The notes under the pieces: generated by a model | Database searches by the model: none | What the model was told of the DNA's origin: nothing | What the model saw: only the letters and a program-made list of their open reading frames with translations | NCBI GenBank assembly: GCA_021155195.1 | Contig: JAJNPV010000037.1 | Coordinates: 496,001 to 560,000, forward strand | Reading direction: 5' to 3' | Length of the DNA: 64,000 bases | Source: Ohtaekwangia sp. | Lineage (GTDB): Bacteria; Bacteroidota; Bacteroidia; Cytophagales; Cyclobacteriaceae | Part shown: positions 1-7,372 of the stretch, piece by piece | Layout: every line of letters starts with the position of its first letter | Position numbering within the stretch: the stretch's first letter is position 1 | Position numbers and translations under genes: made by a program

Positions 1-207
1 ATTGGGTGTACTGTTAATTCGTTTTGCTTCCCATAGTCGCACGTAGCCGGATAATCGGGCAAGGCCATGTGAATCAATACCGCGCAAGTCTGCATTCAGT
101 AGGACTTCAGCCGCTAACGTAGCTTCGCTTTTCGAACAGTTTATTTTCAAGAAAATATCAATGGCAAATTGCTTTAATTGAGTGTAGGGGAGCGTAAGTT
201 CATTCAT
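1..207 (-). CDS. Ldh2-family malate/lactate dehydrogenase, N-terminal fragment
   Basis: The gene runs off the left edge, so only the first 69 codons are visible, starting with ATG at 207. The peptide contains ADLRGIDSHGLARL, which matches the conserved N-terminal region of the Ldh2 (YlbC/ComC/malate-L-sulfolactate) NAD(P)-dependent 2-hydroxyacid dehydrogenases. In that family the SHG histidine lies near the active site. The substrate cannot be told from the fragment. Some family members oxidise sulfolactate, and comB lies 5 kb away, but that link is speculative. The gene is divergent from the MuiA-like gene, with a 112-bp gap between them. Confidence 0.8.
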   Translation of the reverse strand, partial: MNELTLPYTQLKQFAIDIFLKINCSKSEATLAAEVLLNADLRGIDSHGLARLSGYVRLWEAKRINSTPN

Positions 208-319
208 GGTACAAAAGTCATCGATTGGTGGTAATAATCAAGATTTTACTAAAAATTATCCATGCTAATTATGGAAATTTACAAGGAGACGCATCTTACT
301 ACCAAAATCTAAAATTCAA

Positions 320-1936
320 ATGAAAAATCAACTTGTATCAACAGCATTAGTAGTCAGTTCGTTAATGGCAGTCGGTCAGCCCGATAAACCGATTGATTCT
401 AAGATCACCGATGTAACCGTATTTTTAAATAAGGCACAGGTAACACGCGAAGGAAAAACCCGAATTGAAAGTGGTAAAACCAATTTGATAGTAACAGGTT
501 TAACTTCGATGTTAGATCCCGAGAGCATTCAGGTAAGTGGTAAGGGAAACTTTGTTATTCTGGGGATCAGTCATCAACAGAATTTTTTGAACGAGTTTAA
601 TATGCCTAAGTCGCTCAAAGTATTAAAAGACTCCCTCGAAACACTTCAACGTCAGGTAATCTTAGAGCAAAGTCAAAAGGAGATTTTGAATAAGGAGGAG
701 CAGATGTTATTAAGTAATCAAAAAATTGGTGGCACGAATCAAAATCTAACCGTTGCAGAATTAAAAGCAATGGCTGATTTCTATCGCAGTCGATTAGGGG
801 ATATTGTTTCTTCTCGCATGAAGCAAGATGAAAAGATTAAGAAAATTAATGAGCGCATTGTTAAACTAAATGCTCAGGTCAATGACCAAAATGAATTGTA
901 TCGAAGAAACACGAGTGAAATAGTAGTGAGTGTTTCGGCAGATGCAGCTACATCAGCAGATTTTCAAATCAAGTATGTGGTGGCGAATGCGGGTTGGCAT
1001 GCGATTTATGATTTGCGTGCAATCAATACTAAGAATCCCGTTCAGTTAAGCTACAAGGCAAATGTGTTTCAAAGTACGGGTGAGGAATGGAAGAATGTTA
1101 AGCTTAAGTTGTCAACTGCCAATCCAAACCAAAGTGGATTAAAACCTGAGCTATATTCATGGTATCTGGATTTCTACAATCCGATCGTGTATGATCAGAT
1201 GAAACTTAAAAAATCATATGCTGGTGCGGCTATGAGAAGCGCAAGCGCGCCTAGTGAAATTGCTATGGATCGTGAAGAGATGGCCGAGGCTAAGAGTATG
1301 TCTGAATATGTAACGACCGTTCAGACTTCTTTAAATACTGAGTTTGACATTTCTTTGCCTTATACCGTTTCTTCTTCGGCTAAGCCCACTGTAGTGGATA
1401 TTAAAACGCATGATATGAAGTCTGAATATATTTATTCAGTAGCACCTAAGTTGGATACCGATGCATTTTTGATTGCCAAGGCTACAGGTTGGGAAGAGTA
1501 TAATTTATTGCCAGGCGAAGCAAACATTTTCTTTGAAGGCACTTTCGTGGGAAAATCATTTATTGATCCTAATAATATCAAGGATACACTTTCTGTTTCG
1601 CTGGGGCGCGATAAGCGAATTGTGGTGAAGAGAGAAAAAGTGAAAGACCTTACTTCGCGCAACTTTATCGGGTCAACCAAGAGGGAGAATTATGCCTGGG
1701 AGATTTCTTTGCGTAACACTAAATCAGAGGCGATTAGGATTACCGTAGAAGATCAGATTCCGGTATCTCAGAATACGCAAATTGAAGTGGCGATATTGGA
1801 TAATGGAGGGGCTCAATACAATAAGCAAACAGGAAAGTTAATCTGGGAATTAGAATTGAAGCCTAATGAAACCAGAAAACTTACGTATAAGTTTGAAGTA
1901 AAGTATCCTAAGGATAAGCAGATTACGGGATTATAA
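320..1936 (+). CDS. MuiA-family (DUF4140/DUF4139) exported protein
   Basis: This 538-residue protein has a signal peptide (residues 1-19, cleavage near VGQ) and so is probably periplasmic or envelope-bound. An N-terminal DUF4140-like region (about 30-130) contains DVTVFLNKAQVTREG, the typical opening of mucoidy-inhibitor-A homologues. A charged, probably coiled-coil stretch follows (about 105-200), then a DUF4139 beta-rich domain to the end. Family members are common in Bacteroidota, but no biochemical function is established. It appears to be a single-gene unit closed by the hairpin terminator at 1953-1987. No Bacteroidota promoter box is obvious upstream. Confidence 0.85.
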   Translation: MKNQLVSTALVVSSLMAVGQPDKPIDSKITDVTVFLNKAQVTREGKTRIESGKTNLIVTGLTSMLDPESIQVSGKGNFVILGISHQQNFLNEFNMPKSLKVLKDSLETLQRQVILEQSQKEILNKEEQMLLSNQKIGGTNQNLTVAELKAMADFYRSRLGDIVSSRMKQDEKIKKINERIVKLNAQVNDQNELYRRNTSEIVVSVSADAATSADFQIKYVVANAGWHAIYDLRAINTKNPVQLSYKANVFQSTGEEWKNVKLKLSTANPNQSGLKPELYSWYLDFYNPIVYDQMKLKKSYAGAAMRSASAPSEIAMDREEMAEAKSMSEYVTTVQTSLNTEFDISLPYTVSSSAKPTVVDIKTHDMKSEYIYSVAPKLDTDAFLIAKATGWEEYNLLPGEANIFFEGTFVGKSFIDPNNIKDTLSVSLGRDKRIVVKREKVKDLTSRNFIGSTKRENYAWEISLRNTKSEAIRITVEDQIPVSQNTQIEVAILDNGGAQYNKQTGKLIWELELKPNETRKLTYKFEVKYPKDKQITGL

Positions 1937-1952
1937 AAACGTAGAAATTTAT

Positions 1953-1987
1953 AAATCGCCCGGGTATTAGATTCGGGCGATTTTTTC
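1953..1987. terminator. Bidirectional intrinsic terminator between MuiA-like and ppx genes
   Basis: The hairpin has stem arms AAATCGCCCG (1953-1962) and CGGGCGATTT (1974-1983), an 11-nt loop and a T run. The flanking A run allows use from the other strand too. The stop codon of the minus-strand ppx gene (1967-1969) lies inside the loop. Confidence 0.85.
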
Positions 1988-2947
1988 ATTTTCGGTTAAA
2001 CTTGCAAGGACTCCTTCCTTGAGCGAATAAGACGAAACTCTGATTTGTTGAAATGAATAGTTTGATAGCAAAAACTTTATTAGACAGCAAGCCACCACAA
2101 TCATATCCACACGCATTTCAATCATCCCTTGAATTTGCATTCGTGCTGAACGATCTTTCACAAGCAACTCTTCGTAGATTTCCTCGAAAGCCTTAAACGT
2201 TAAGGGAGTTTCCGATAAATCCCGCAAAGGAAGGTCATTGCGCATACAATAAATATCACTCAACGTATCAAATGTTCCTGATGATCCGATTAACTGCGTG
2301 GGGTGATGGTTTTTAAGCGCATCAAAGAGTAATTTTAGCTCGAGAGAAAAGAATTGAAAAAGATTTTCTTTTTCATCAGGTAAAATTGGATCATGCTTTT
2401 GAAATTTTTCTAACAACCGCTGGCCACCAATCTCAAAACTATGGCTCCAGAATATTTCTTTTTCATTTCCGATAATAAACTCTACACTGCCGCCACCAAT
2501 ATCCATAATGAGTGAGGTCTCATTTCCCATAGCAATGGCAGCTCTCGCGCCCCTATAAATGTATTCAGCCTCTTGCAGTCCGGAGATTAGTAACGTTTCT
2601 ATTCCGGTTTCTTGTTCAATTCGCTTGACTACTTCTTTGCCATTCGTTGCATTGCGCAGCGCACTTGTGCCGAATGCCAGGATTATATTAACGCCTTGTT
2701 CTGTAGTTGTCTTTTTAAATGCGCTCATGGTGCTTAATGCCCGAGCAATGGCTTCTTCTGTAATAAGGTTTTGGTTTATTCCGCCCACGCCAATCTTCAC
2801 AGGTACTTTCTCGCGATGAATGATTGTGAATTTACCTTCGTTAATGGTCGCTAGTAATAGATGGAACGTATTTGTGCCCATATCAATAATAGCAACTTTT
2901 CTCGGCTCTGTTTTCACCCCGACAAGATAACAAGTATTTTCTCGCAA
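1967..2947 (-). CDS. Ppx/GppA family phosphatase (exopolyphosphatase-like)
   Basis: The product belongs to the actin-like ATPase superfamily that hydrolyses polyphosphate or pppGpp. The first phosphate loop is IDMGTNTFHL (residues 21-30), the second glycine-rich loop is GGGSVEF (151-157), and the catalytic-type glutamate is in QEAEYIY. The 326-residue length matches the short bacterial Ppx form that lacks the C-terminal HD domain. The first 10-15 residues look like an over-long N-terminus; a GTG at 2917 would give a start closer to the family norm. It converges on the MuiA-like gene and shares its terminator. Confidence 0.88.
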   Translation of the reverse strand: MRENTCYLVGVKTEPRKVAIIDMGTNTFHLLLATINEGKFTIIHREKVPVKIGVGGINQNLITEEAIARALSTMSAFKKTTTEQGVNIILAFGTSALRNATNGKEVVKRIEQETGIETLLISGLQEAEYIYRGARAAIAMGNETSLIMDIGGGSVEFIIGNEKEIFWSHSFEIGGQRLLEKFQKHDPILPDEKENLFQFFSLELKLLFDALKNHHPTQLIGSSGTFDTLSDIYCMRNDLPLRDLSETPLTFKAFEEIYEELLVKDRSARMQIQGMIEMRVDMIVVACCLIKFLLSNYSFQQIRVSSYSLKEGVLASLTENEKIARI

Positions 2948-3014
2948 AGGTGCAAAGAACGCTATGTATCACTTTGAATTTTTATTTAAATACCATTGGA
3001 TCAATTCGTACTTT

Positions 3015-3027
3015 GTACTTCGTAAAT
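3015..3027. repeat. Short dispersed intergenic motif GTACTTCGTAAAT, copy 1
   Basis: This exact 13-mer recurs at 43567-43579, and a rearranged version (TTCGTAAATCGTACTT) occurs at 38907-38922. All copies lie between genes. Here it sits inside TTCGTACTTTGTACTTCG, upstream of the carboxylase gene. Confidence 0.5.
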
Positions 3028-3070
3028 CTGAAATCAAAATAGGTATATTTGAGAATTGCAAAATGATGAT

Positions 3071-4642
3071 ATGACCAAGCGAAAAGTGAACTCAGAAATT
3101 CTTCAACCTAAGTTTGATGAATTAGAAAGAAAGAATCAGGAATCATTATTGGGTGGTGGTGAGAAGCGAATAGAACAACAACACAAAAAAGGTAAACTAA
3201 CGGCACGTGAACGGGTGCAGTTACTTTTGGATGAAGGTTCTTTCGAAGAGTTGGGCAAATTTGTAATGCATCGCAGTAAAGATTTTGGATTGGATAAGGA
3301 ACATTACCTGGGTGATGGCGTGATTACCGGATATGGTACCATTCAAGGAAGGTTGGTTTACGTTTTCTCACAAGACTTCACCGTTTTTGGCGGGTCGCTT
3401 TCAGAAACTCATGCTGAGAAGATTGTAAAGATTATGGAGTTGGCCATGAAGAATGGTGCACCGGTGATCGGTCTAAATGATTCGGGGGGTGCGCGCATTC
3501 AGGAAGGTGTGGTTTCGTTGGGTGGCTATGCCGATATTTTTTATCGAAACGTAATGGCTTCTGGAGTGGTGCCGCAAATTTCAGCCATCATGGGTCCGTG
3601 TGCTGGAGGAGCTGTGTATTCACCGGCCATGACGGATTTCATTTTCATGGTGGAGAATACTTCGTTCATGTTTGTAACCGGACCAAACGTAGTAAAGACA
3701 GTTACACACGAGAATGTAACGGCTGAAGAATTAGGTGGAGCTTCCGCGCACAGCACAAAAAGTGGCGTAACTCATTTTGCTTGTGCGAATGAAGCAGAAT
3801 GTATTAATCAGATTAAACAATTGTTTAGTTACGTTCCTCAAAATTGTGAGGACAGTGTTCCCCATCTTCCATACACTCCGGGTAATGAATCGCGACCGGC
3901 CTTGAATGAAGTTATCCCGGCTAATCCTAATCAACCCTACGATATTCGGGATGTAATAAATGGCGTGGTGGATGAACAATCCTTTTTTGAAGTTCATAAA
4001 AATTTTGCTGAGAATATAGTGGTAGGATTTTCGCGCTTGGCGGGAAGAAGCATTGGTATTGTAGGCAATCAACCCGCATCGATGGCCGGTGTGTTGGATA
4101 TTGATGCAAGTGTGAAGGCTGCGCGATTTGTAAGGTTTTGTGATTGCTTTAATATTCCACTGTTAGTGTTTGAAGATGTACCTGGATTTTTACCTGGTAC
4201 CGATCAGGAGTGGAATGCAATCATTACCAACGGAGCAAAGTTGTTGTATGCATTTTCAGAAGCGACTGTGCCTCGTGTTACGGTGATCACACGCAAAGCC
4301 TATGGGGGTGCTTATGATGTAATGAATTCAAAACACATTGGTGCTGATTTAAATTATGCGTGGCCGACCGCTGAGATTGCTGTTATGGGTGCAAAGGGTG
4401 CAGCAGAAATTATTTTCAAAAAGGAAATATCGGAAGCTGAAAACCCTGAAGCTAAACTAACTGAAAAGGTGGATGAATACACGCGTAAATTTGCCAATCC
4501 ATTTCGTGCTGCATTCAGAGGCTACATTGATGAGGTGATTTATCCCGATCAAACTCGTGAGAAGTTAATTCGTGCATTTGCAATGTTGGAGAATAAAGCA
4601 ACGAAGCTTCCTAAAAAGAAACATGGTAATATTCCTTTATAG
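3071..4642 (+). CDS. Acyl-CoA carboxylase carboxyltransferase (beta) subunit
   Basis: This biotin-dependent carboxyltransferase subunit of the propionyl/acetyl-CoA carboxylase type moves CO2 from carboxybiotin to an acyl-CoA. Both halves of the crotonase-like fold are visible: GGARIQEG and GPCAGGAVYSPA in the N-half, and TRKAYGGAYDVM in the C-half. At 523 residues it has the family's usual length. An in-frame TTG at 3056 exists, but ATG at 3071 gives the usual N-terminus. The biotin carboxylase and carrier subunits are not in the window, so the substrate (propionyl-CoA is the best guess) cannot be assigned. A MazG-type gene follows after 16 bp, probably on the same transcript. Confidence 0.92.
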   Translation: MTKRKVNSEILQPKFDELERKNQESLLGGGEKRIEQQHKKGKLTARERVQLLLDEGSFEELGKFVMHRSKDFGLDKEHYLGDGVITGYGTIQGRLVYVFSQDFTVFGGSLSETHAEKIVKIMELAMKNGAPVIGLNDSGGARIQEGVVSLGGYADIFYRNVMASGVVPQISAIMGPCAGGAVYSPAMTDFIFMVENTSFMFVTGPNVVKTVTHENVTAEELGGASAHSTKSGVTHFACANEAECINQIKQLFSYVPQNCEDSVPHLPYTPGNESRPALNEVIPANPNQPYDIRDVINGVVDEQSFFEVHKNFAENIVVGFSRLAGRSIGIVGNQPASMAGVLDIDASVKAARFVRFCDCFNIPLLVFEDVPGFLPGTDQEWNAIITNGAKLLYAFSEATVPRVTVITRKAYGGAYDVMNSKHIGADLNYAWPTAEIAVMGAKGAAEIIFKKEISEAENPEAKLTEKVDEYTRKFANPFRAAFRGYIDEVIYPDQTREKLIRAFAMLENKATKLPKKKHGNIPL

Positions 4643-4658
4643 ATAATCTTTTTTTGAC

Positions 4659-4988
4659 ATGACTCTTAAGGAAGCGCAGCATCAGGTTGACCAATGGATA
4701 AAATTGCATGGCGTTCGTTACTTCAATGAAATGACCAATATGGCCATGCTGACAGAGGAGGTAGGCGAGGTGGCTCGTATTATGTCCAGGCGTTATGGAG
4801 AACAGTCTGAAAAAGAATCAGATAAGAGTAAAGATTTAGGTGATGAAATGGCTGATGTGCTGTGGGTATTGATTTGTTTAGCCAACCAAACTGGAGTTGA
4901 CCTAACTACAGCTTTTAAAAAAAATCTGGAAAAGAAAACGGAGCGCGATAAAGATCGTCATCATCAAAATCCTAAACTAGGAAATTAG
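4659..4988 (+). CDS. MazG-type nucleotide pyrophosphohydrolase
   Basis: This 109-residue all-alpha NTP pyrophosphatase would release pyrophosphate from (d)NTPs, probably as a house-cleaning enzyme. The metal-binding glutamates are in EEVGE (33-37) and the second helix motif is GDEMADVLW (61-69), both diagnostic of the MazG/dUTPase-2 superfamily. It is a single-domain form, shorter than the two-domain E. coli MazG. It probably shares a transcript with the carboxylase gene ahead of it. The 79 bp downstream hold a weak GAGAG/CTCTC hairpin at 5032-5045 with no T run. Confidence 0.9.
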   Translation: MTLKEAQHQVDQWIKLHGVRYFNEMTNMAMLTEEVGEVARIMSRRYGEQSEKESDKSKDLGDEMADVLWVLICLANQTGVDLTTAFKKNLEKKTERDKDRHHQNPKLGN

Positions 4989-5067
4989 ACAATTCAATTC
5001 TTTGCCTTTCTTTAAGAAGTTAAATTTGAGCGAGAGTACCCTCTCCTTGCAAAGGTAAGGTCGAGGT

Positions 5068-5769
5068 CTAACAGACTAAACTGTTGTTCACCAATTTAGG
5101 CACCACATGATATTTATCCTCGGTTAAACAAAAAGCAATGTCTTTATGAATGTTGAGTCGGTTTAGTCGCTTTACGTGACTGGAGGTTTCTAAAATACCT
5201 AGTAGATTACTCTTTGATTGATTGTATAAATTTTGAGCGATGAGTGGAGCATCGCAATCTGGCTCAATATGATTTTTTAGTTTTTCTACTAACGCGCCAG
5301 CAAACAGAGAATCTTCTAAATTCACCTTTCCTTTCCAACCCGCGCAAACTATTAGAATATTATTACGACTAAAAAGCAAGTATCGAACGACTGATGAGAG
5401 ATTGAGAAAACTCCCTACAATAATTTCCCGTGCTTGCTTCGACTTTTCTATTGCCTGTGTTCCGTTGGTTGTAGTAAAGGCAATTTTCTGTCCGCGTACC
5501 TGATCACCCATGTATTCAAAGGGAGAGTTTCCTTTATCAAATCCATCAACCTTTTTTCCGTCCCGCTCACCTGAAATAATATAACCACGGTCTTTCATTT
5601 TCCTACATTCATCCAGATTAGCAATGGGCTGAATGCTTTCAGCGCCAAATGCAAAAGCAGTAACCATACACGAAGTAGCACGAAGTATATCAACTACTAC
5701 CACTGTTTTATCTTCTAAACTATAGAGTGGCAGCAACTCAGGACTCAGGCAAACATCGATAGTTTTCAT
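5068..5769 (-). CDS. comB: 2-phosphosulfolactate phosphatase (ComB family)
   Basis: The 233-residue product matches ComB, the Mg-dependent phosphatase that converts 2-phosphosulfolactate to sulfolactate. The conserved opening VVDILRATS with a following FGAESI, the ISGERDGKKVDGFDKGNSP segment and TTTNGTQAI are family hallmarks. In methanogens the enzyme serves coenzyme M synthesis. Bacteroidota are not known to make coenzyme M, and no comA or comC is next to it, so its role here is uncertain. Supply of C3 sulfonates for sulfonolipids is one possibility (inference). It is followed in the direction of transcription only by the 79-bp gap before mazG, which converges on it. Confidence 0.88.
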   Translation of the reverse strand: MKTIDVCLSPELLPLYSLEDKTVVVVDILRATSCMVTAFAFGAESIQPIANLDECRKMKDRGYIISGERDGKKVDGFDKGNSPFEYMGDQVRGQKIAFTTTNGTQAIEKSKQAREIIVGSFLNLSSVVRYLLFSRNNILIVCAGWKGKVNLEDSLFAGALVEKLKNHIEPDCDAPLIAQNLYNQSKSNLLGILETSSHVKRLNRLNIHKDIAFCLTEDKYHVVPKLVNNSLVC

Positions 5770-5793
5770 TTGTCAGAACTTTGATTAATTGGA

Positions 5794-6192
5794 TCAATTT
5801 GATGGTTGAAATTTTTTGTTCTGAAGCCTGTGGAACTCTAGGCGGTTATTGCCGAAGTTAATGAGTAGCCCTACTTCCAGATTATATGCTTCCAGGTAAT
5901 TAATTGCTTGTGCCAGATGAACAGATTCAATTTTTGTTAAGGCTTTTAGCTCAACGCTAATTTTTGTTTCAACAAGAAAATCAACTCTTCTTGTCCCAAT
6001 AGGTTTTTCTTTATAGAAAATTGGCATTTCAAACTCTCGATCAAATGATATTCCCTGTAGATTCATTTCGTGCTCTAATGCCCTTTGATAAATTATTTCC
6101 TGAAATCCATTGCCTAGTTCATTGTGTACTTCCATAGCACATCCGATAATTTTTCCAGTCAATTCTGAGTATTTATACTCTGTTTTAATCAT
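5794..6192 (-). CDS. GxxExxY protein (PD-(D/E)XK nuclease fold)
   Basis: This 132-residue protein carries the name-giving G-F-Q-E-x-x-Y motif (29-35, E32 and Y35) followed by a PD-(D/E)XK-like core: VDFLVE with D71, and VELKA with E81 and K83. Proteins of this family are widespread in Bacteroidota and Planctomycetota, often in many copies. They are predicted nucleases of unknown biological role. It lies between gcvT and comB, 32 and 24 bp from its neighbours and on the same strand, so the three may be co-transcribed. No toxin-antitoxin partner or mobile gene is adjacent. Confidence 0.88.
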   Translation of the reverse strand: MIKTEYKYSELTGKIIGCAMEVHNELGNGFQEIIYQRALEHEMNLQGISFDREFEMPIFYKEKPIGTRRVDFLVETKISVELKALTKIESVHLAQAINYLEAYNLEVGLLINFGNNRLEFHRLQNKKFQPSN

Positions 6193-6224
6193 GGACTATC
6201 AAAACTAATCAATGATATCAAGTT

Positions 6225-7310
6225 TCAGACAAATGGTAACTTACTAACCACTGCCTTCAGAGACCTTCCCCTAACATCAACAAATATTTCCGAATCTGGG
6301 GCTGAAAATTGGGTAGTGACATATCCCAACCCAATCCCTAAGCTTAACATCGGTGATTGAGTTCCTGAGGTCACTTTTCCAATTGTATTTCCGGTTGCAT
6401 CTTTTAATAAATAGTCATGACGTGGAATTCCCTTGTCAATCATTTTAAAACCAACCAATTTTTTCTTAACGCCAGTTTCTTTTTGCTTCTTGAGATTGGC
6501 TGAGTTTGTAAAGTCTTTAGTAAATTTTGTTATCCAACCTAAACCTGCTTCCAAAGGAGAAGTTGTATCATCAATATCATTTCCATAAAGGCAAAATCCT
6601 TTTTCTAATCTCAGCGTGTCGCGTGCACCTAATCCAATCGGTTTGATATTTTCAGATTCACCTGCCTCAAAAATTGCATCCCACACTTTTTCAGCACTTG
6701 CATTATCAACATAAATCTCGAAGCCACCTGAGCCCGTGTAGCCAGTATTACTCATTATTACATTTGGCACACCGGCAAACTCACCAATGGCAAAATGGTA
6801 ATATTTTATAATACTCAAATCTGTTTTGGTAAGCTTTTGTAATACACCTGTTGCTTTGGGTCCTTGCACGGCAAACAAGCACATGTCGTCAGAAATATTT
6901 TTTAATGTGGCTCCCTTCGTATTGTACTTGGAAAACCAGTTGAAATCTTTTTCTATGTTTGAAGCGTTCACAACAATGAAGTAATCATTGTCTTTAATCT
7001 TGTAGACGATCAAATCATCTACAATTCCACCTTGCTCATTTGGCAGGCATGTGTATTGCGCCTGGCCATCGACAAGTTTTGAGGCATCGTTGCTGGTGAT
7101 TCGCTGAATTAAATCCAAAGCCTGTGGACCTTCAACCTTAAATTCACCCATGTGTGATACATCAAAAACACCCACTCCATTGCGAACCGCCATGTGCTCT
7201 TCAATATCCGAAGAATAGCGAACGGGCATAATAAAGCCCCCAAAAGGAACCATCTTGCCGCCTAATTTTACATGCAAATCGTTGAGTGGTATTTTCTTAT
7301 CCATAGCCAT
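6225..7310 (-). CDS. gcvT: Glycine cleavage system T protein (aminomethyltransferase)
   Basis: The T protein transfers the one-carbon unit from the aminomethyl-lipoyl H protein to tetrahydrofolate and releases ammonia. The 361-residue length is standard. The conserved VVNASNIEKD segment includes the catalytic-type aspartate, and the FDVSHMGE, GLGARDTLRLE and PLEAGLGW motifs are present. An in-frame ATG at 7304 is an alternative start. The H and P protein genes are not in the window, so the system is split on the chromosome. The upstream TACTTTTA resembles the -7 box with one mismatch. Confidence 0.96.
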   Translation of the reverse strand: MAMDKKIPLNDLHVKLGGKMVPFGGFIMPVRYSSDIEEHMAVRNGVGVFDVSHMGEFKVEGPQALDLIQRITSNDASKLVDGQAQYTCLPNEQGGIVDDLIVYKIKDNDYFIVVNASNIEKDFNWFSKYNTKGATLKNISDDMCLFAVQGPKATGVLQKLTKTDLSIIKYYHFAIGEFAGVPNVIMSNTGYTGSGGFEIYVDNASAEKVWDAIFEAGESENIKPIGLGARDTLRLEKGFCLYGNDIDDTTSPLEAGLGWITKFTKDFTNSANLKKQKETGVKKKLVGFKMIDKGIPRHDYLLKDATGNTIGKVTSGTQSPMLSLGIGLGYVTTQFSAPDSEIFVDVRGRSLKAVVSKLPFV

Positions 7311-7372
7311 TATTAAAGTCCGTAAAAGTAATGATTGATATTGATTTTAGCCTGATATGAGGGCTGTGAATG

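Noticed and set aside
5032..5045. Hairpin GAGAG/CTCTC after mazG as a terminator
   Set aside because: The stem is only 5 bp and no T run follows on either strand.
5794..6192. GxxExxY gene as part of a toxin-antitoxin or defence island
   Set aside because: The neighbours are gcvT and comB, with no antitoxin, helicase, methyltransferase or mobile gene nearby.
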